Source of the DNA: Galerina marginata
Lineage: Eukaryota; Basidiomycota; Agaricomycetes; Agaricales; Galerinaceae
DNA: 64,000 nucleotides
NCBI GenBank assembly: GCA_023014335.1
Contig: JAECYW010000008.1
Location: 2,976,001 to 3,040,000 of the forward strand
Direction: 5' to 3'
Positions 58,717 to 64,000 of this stretch are shown piece by piece (position 1 is the first letter of the stretch; every line of letters begins with the position of its first letter). Made by a program: the position numbers and the translations under genes. The notes beneath the pieces are model-generated. The model made no database searches, was not told the DNA's origin, and saw only the letters and a list, made by a program, of their open reading frames with translations.

Positions 58717-61700
58717 TCACTTCCCCATATGAATGAAGGGAACCCAGCGGCGGAACGAAACGCCAGTGGATTTCAATTTGTTGACCGCGATATGAAGCGC
58801 CTGAGGATATTTACCAGTATCGACTGAGGACCCAGGCTGACCACCAGCACCTCGAAAAATTTGTTCGTAGAATGCATCTGCGATGGTGGGTCCATCCTTG
58901 TCCTGAATTTCCCTGATTTTGCAATAAATATCAGAAACTGTGTCCGAGGAAAAGGTGGCCTTAAACATACCACATGGTGGCGATGACACTGCGGAACCCC
59001 GAGAACAATAAGCTGGCACCTAGGCTCATCGCTTCGTCTGGAAGGTTTGCATCTCCCATTGCCGTTTCGCATGCACAGAGGAAGGCTAGCGATCCGTGAG
59101 GCAATGGTTGCTGCATGATTTTTGATATCGTTAGAGGGCCATCCTCAACAAGAAGCGCGCTGTTAAGTGGGGTCGATTGATCCTGCTTGCCGTGACACGC
59201 AAAATGAACTATTGATGCTGAGGAAAGATGGGACAAGATTTTGTCAACATTTCCTGGATTATGACCGGAGGTCCCTAATTGCACTAGAGATTCCGGGTTG
59301 GATAAATGTCTTTCGATTATTTTTACTTCCTTTCCGGCTGACGAAAGTCGCTTGGTATCCGCAATAGCTAGGATTTCAAATTTTTGGGTCGATGAATGCG
59401 CCTTGGGAGCCACGGGGAGCAGTAATCCGATAGTGGGCGTGTATGATGAGATGATGTAGTCGGAAGCACATTCAGCAGATCCGATGTCATCGTAGCAACC
59501 AGCGGCGTGAAGGGGGAAAAAGCTGAACAGCCCAGTCGGGCACCACTTTAACATAGCTGGTTCCTCTGATTTCTGAGGAATTTTGTCAGTGAGTTTTATG
59601 ATGATAGAGAAAAACTTTAAAACGCGCCTGGAACCCGATAAAATCAATGACAGGTTTAACTACCTCGTTCCACAAGGTTTTTAAAACTGATCTGAAAATG
59701 GCGTCCGAAGACACGCTGTTTTCATATCTCATTCCTCGGCTCTCCTCTAGATCAACCCAGCCGCGTAAGGTTTCTGTGATGGCTGGCGAGAAAGAAGCAT
59801 CGTCCAATGAAATCTGATCCAAAAAAGATCGTTCGATTGTCGAGTGTGATGTCGCGGCTTGCAAGAGGCGGCCAATTTTACGCAACACCTGGGCGGATAA
59901 TCTGGGAAGTGGGATGTAATGAATTTCAGTTGACCTCATAATGAGGCAATGGCTAGTGAAATCGGTTCCCACTAGAACAACCACCGGGAATTCAGACGCA
60001 GCAGCTTGGAGAGAAGATAGCCGACGTGGGCGAAGGAAATCTTCAAATCCTTGAATTTCCCGGACCTCGTCAATGGCTTTTAACCATTTTTCGTGAATGC
60101 GATTCATTCGGGAGGTCTCTTGATCAATAGACAAATTTATGAAGTTGTCGACAGAGTGCGGAGATATATCTCTATGAGATCCGCGCTCGAGTGCAGCTGT
60201 AAGATCTCTGAGCTGATCAGCAAGGTCTGGCGCGATATCATGGAGGTGATCGAAGGGTGAGCGAAGAGATAGGATTTGTGACCAGAATATAGTTCGTCCA
60301 GTTTCCAGAAATTCAATTGCTTTATCCAGCCTCCCAGCTTTTATAGCGCATCTTGATGCGTCCCGAGCCAAACCATCACTACCGGAAGTCAGCGCTTCTT
60401 GGCGCGATTGCAAATCCAAGTTCAGAGCAGCCAATCGAGGTAGAGTAAGCAGTGCAGCATCGTAAGCATTGATCGCTGTGGCGTGATGGCTGATATTTGC
60501 ACACTCGATCCACTTCTTTGCTATCGTGAGACGCAAAGATGCAGGTTGAGGGTCGCAGTTTGTTGCAACCATAAAATAAGACATTGCCTCCTCCAAAAGA
60601 TTTGTATCGCTTTTATCCAAGAGATAAGCCTTGACCAGGTCAACTGCAAGGTTATAGAGCGGGGAAGATTGTAACGGACCAGGAGGTATAAGCTCAAGAG
60701 CTTTTCTGTAAAGGGAAATAGCCTCAGTGAGATTACTTTTCCGATCTCCACTCCGAGCGAAGGACCCTACTGCATTCGCAAGGTTATTGAGGGACTGGGA
60801 TCGAAGGGGATGAGGTGGAGGTCGGAGCTGGAGAGCCTCTGTGTGCAACAAGGTTGCCTCTTCAAGATCGCACTGTTCACCCTCCAGTTTAAATTGGGTG
60901 AGCAAAAAAATTGCAAGGCTATTGAGGGTGCTAGCGCGGTCAGGATGTGTTGCTGATAGGAGGTCAAGGGCCTTTCTGCCCATTAAGATTGCCTCTTGGA
61001 GATCGCTGCGCTGACCGCCATGCTCAAACTGGGTATGCAATACTTGAGCAAGGCTAGTGAGGGAGATATATCGTTGAGGATCGGATGGAGGTCGGAGTTC
61101 GAGGGCTTTCCTGTGGGATAAAATTGCCTCATCTAAGTCGCTTTGCCGGCCGCTGACCTCGAATCTGGCCAATAGGATAGAGGCAAGGCTACTGAAGATC
61201 CGTGGTCGAGAGTGATGGGATAAAGGAACAATATTAAGAGCCTCTCTGCTCAATAACATCATCTCGTCCAGATCACGCTGCTGACCTTCTTGCTTATACT
61301 TTGTTGACAGAGCGACCGCAAGGTTTGTAAGAGATTCAAGTCGCATTGGATGGGGTGAAGGTCGCAGTTCAAAGGCCTGTCGGTGCAGTGACACTGCTTC
61401 ATCAAGGTCGTCTTGTTTTCCTTCTTGTTTAAATCGGGTCCATAGTAGAATCGCCATACCGTTGAGAAATATGGATCGTCGTGGTCGATGCGGACGCCCT
61501 GGATCTAGGTCGAACTCCAAAGCCTGTCCCTGGAGTAGAATTGCCTCGTTAAGGTCGTTTATCTGACCTTTTCGCTGAAACTGGGTTGACAATGCGTTCG
61601 AAAGGTTATTGAGAAAACGAGGACGATCAGGATGAAGAGGAGGTAGGCGCTCGAGAACTTGTTTGTGCAAAGAAATAGCTTCTTCCAGGTCGGCTTGCCG

Positions 61701-62932
61701 ACCACTGTGCTCAAACCGGGTCCACAATGCGGTTGCAAGATTATTGAGGGAGTTGCTGCGATAAGGATGAAGTTGAGACAAGCTCTCTAGCGCCTGTCTG
61801 TACCACGAAACTGCAGCATCAATATCGCTTTGCTGACTAGTTTGCTGAAACCGGGTCGTCAGTGCATTCCCAAGGCTGTCGAGCGAGCTAAATCGGTCTG
61901 GATTGGGAGGAGGTCGGAGCTCCAGCGATTGTTTGTACGATTGAATTGCTTCACTAAGGTCACTTTGTTGACCTGTTTTCCAAAATTGGGTCAGAAGTGC
62001 GTTTCCAAGGTTGTTGAAGAGCATTGCTCTATCAGGATGGTGTGGAGCCCGAAGAGTAAGACTTTCTCTGTACAATAAAATTGCCTCGTCGAGGTGAATT
62101 TGCTGCCCACCAGAATCAAATTTAGCTCTCAGCCCAGCTGCAAGGTTCAAAAGCGAGTCGGGACGATCGGGATGGCCTGCAGGTCGCGACCGAAGACACT
62201 GTTTGAATAATTCAATTGCTTCGTCAAGGTCTCGCCCCTTTCCTTTTTCCTGAAACCGAAGCCACAGCAGAACGCCAACATTTGTGAGGGAATCAGACCG
62301 ATCAGGGTGGGGTGGAGGTCGCAGCTCAAGAACCTCGTTTTGTAGGGAAAATGCTTTATCAAAATCATCCTGCCGACCAGTTTGTCGAAAACGAATTGTC
62401 AGTGCGTTTGCAAGGTTTTCGAGCGTCTTTACTCGATCTGGGTTGGCTCGAAGATCGCGAGCTTCTTCGTGCAATTTAATTGACTCCTCGAGATCATGGT
62501 GTTGACCATTTTGATGGAATCGTGTCTGTAGCACCCAGCCAAGATTATCGACGGCAGTGGCATAACTTTCGCTGCCGCCAGGGATTTCTTTAAGGACTTT
62601 ACGTAGCAAGGGTTCGGCTGTCTGCAGGTTGTCTACATTGCCTGACTCGTTGAACTGTTTACGCAGCTCAATCGCGAAGTTTAGCAACGATTCGTTGCTT
62701 TGGTTGGCAGCGTTTTCGGTTGGTTTCGCACCTGGACCTAGAAAAAATGAAACAGTTTAAGAGTTTATCCATCGAGAGAATTTCACTGTAGACAAACCAT
62801 GAGTGTCTCGTTTTACCTGTAAAGATATCATTTGTTAACGTGACCATAATTCTTCATCATGGCTAAAAGACCTACTGGGGGCAGATGGTCCTCTTCTGGA
62901 GGATAAGTAACACGCAGTGCATCGTTGTTCAT
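58717..62932 (-). CDS. CHAT-domain protease-like protein with long TPR array
   Basis: Exon 1 (62932-62876, MNNDALRVTYPPEEDHLPP) is followed by a 19-nt microexon (62816-62798, VKRDTH) and a large exon from 62737. It holds roughly fifteen tetratricopeptide-like units of about 50 residues with the recurring phrases HPDR, LNNLA-A and DLDEAI. The C-terminal CHAT domain starts around LRSPFDHLHDIAPDLADQLR. It has LKWCPTGLFSFFPLHAAG, SDYIISSYTPTIGLLL, the catalytic His in SIVHFACHGK and the catalytic Cys in LAFLCACETAMGDANLPDEA, ending GVSFRRWVPFIHMGK. The intron before KSEEPAMLKW is GC-AG (59573-59627). About 1,340 residues. CHAT domains are caspase-like cysteine peptidases; TPR-CHAT proteins are common in mushrooms and are linked to programmed cell death by analogy with bacterial and metacaspase systems. 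Both catalytic residues are present. Confidence 0.88.
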
Positions 62933-64000
62933 ATTGGCTGTTAACCTAAATTTAAATACCATCGTAATTCTCAACACCGATTCAGAATTTAGAACACGGC
63001 CGACGCACTTGAAAACTTGATTTCAATTTGAGGGTGATTACGATTACTCCGATTGACGAAAGTTGCAGGGGGTCAGAAAGAGGCAGAATTTGGTTGGACT
63101 TCTTGATTATATCGACGGTTGAAACGCGCAGTTGCCCACTGGCAGGTCAAATTTAAACCTTTCAATCAGTATCTGTCGGGCTTCTATTTAAATAATGTGC
63201 ACGACGGAATAGTCTGATGGTGATCATCAACTTTGCTGCACCGAGTGCTTGAAGAACAGAAGATGTCCAGTATTAGAACGCTGCACTGAACAACGATTTC
63301 TCGTCTGTGTGCGTGTGCAGGAAAATGAGTGAGAGGGTGTTCCCATGACTTGCTCAAGATCCTCCACCTAGACAAGAGACTAACCGTGTTGAAACCACCA
63401 CACGTTCTCTTTGCTAAAAATACCTGTGCCCACGAGATCATCGAATAATCATGGCTACAGGACAACGATGACACCCGGTTTCGTGGTGACGGAGACAAAA
63501 TGGGTCGTAAACCGGGCATGATTTTAACACGGGAAATCGCAGATAGATCAGCGCTCAAAACCAAGAACATAATGATAGAAGAGAGGTTTCGACACGCCTG
63601 GCTTTGACTCAGAAGATGCAGGCTAAAAGCTCCGTCGAGTAAGAGAGTCGCTGCGACAAGAGAGATATATCAATTTTTTTTTAAAAATTCCGGATTTCTA
63701 GGAAGACTTGGGTTGTTGCTCAGTCATGATCAGGATGATAACCCAGGCAGGGAGGAACGCAAGAACGTGGAGAATACGTAAAACTCGGCAACGTATTTCA
63801 ACCAAAGACTGGAATGAAGGCAGGAGAAGGAGATGAGCGTGAGCACATGATAAAGCGAGAGACGTCAGACGAGAAGAAGCAACCAAAAAAAGTGCCGAAT
63901 TCTCAGCCAACGGGCCATTCATATTATTCATAAGAGCAGCAAGGAGCTGAAGAAATCAACAGAGGACAAAGGGAAAAAATACAGCAAATCAGAGCAGCAA
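62933..64000. other. Right-edge intergenic stretch
   Basis: The first part holds the CHAT gene promoter. Minus-strand frames at 63184-63570 and 63698-63931 show no recognisable domain. No gene is supported up to the window end. Confidence 0.4.

Overview
The window is nuclear DNA of a filamentous basidiomycete, most likely an Agaricomycete. The genes carry many short introns (about 45-70 nt) with GTRNGT-type donors and CTAAC-like branch points. The protein families are also typical of mushrooms: F-box/LRR proteins, a NACHT-ankyrin NLR, a CHAT-TPR protein, glyoxal oxidase, sedolisin, DUF7702, an ArAE/DUF2421 transporter and a Gas1-like secreted protein. All gene models were built by hand from splice signals and reading phase. 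Family names rest on recognised motifs, not on database searches.

Layout, left to right: (1) 1-519, 5' part of a FAR-17a/AIG1-like membrane protein running off the left edge. (2) 2406-3378, Mpv17/PMP22 protein. (3) 3809-6056, nuclear-looking coiled-coil protein of unknown function. (4) 7660-9574, MFS monocarboxylate-type transporter, convergent with (5) 9704-12105, an amino-acid permease. (6) 13210-14215, small SrpA-like catalase. (7) 14524-16361 and 17519-18433, two F-box proteins. (8) 19097-20117, GDT1/TMEM165-like cation/H+ exchanger. (9) 20742-25316, NACHT NLR with thirteen ankyrin repeats. (10) 25317-29584, gene-poor, holding a broken copy of the 3' end of the GDT1 gene. (11) 29585-30781, alpha/beta hydrolase, then 31525-32709, DUF7702 membrane protein. 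(12) 33398-34940, homeodomain protein. (13) 36690-37188, small orphan gene. (14) 39026-39689, secreted Gas1-like protein. (15) 40580-41546, SDR, followed by a MITE-like element at 41678-42129. (16) 42593-47631, large ArAE/DUF2421 membrane protein. (17) 48857-50773, secreted sedolisin-type tripeptidyl peptidase. (18) 51297-53115, a 1.8-kb foldback element. (19) 53422-54640, decayed F-box-like pseudogene. (20) 55027-57138, secreted glyoxal oxidase. (21) 58717-62932, CHAT-TPR protein.

There is no operon or obvious biosynthetic cluster. Three functional themes stand out: transport (MFS, APC, GDT1, ArAE), secreted degradation or peroxide chemistry (sedolisin, glyoxal oxidase, Gas1-like, catalase), and fungal NLR-type recognition or death signalling (NACHT-ankyrin and CHAT-TPR). 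The most notable signals are the near-identical 99-bp ankyrin repeats of the NLR, which differ mainly at putative ligand-contact positions; the foldback element; an apparent excess of GC-AG introns; and microexons, one of which carries the NLR P-loop.
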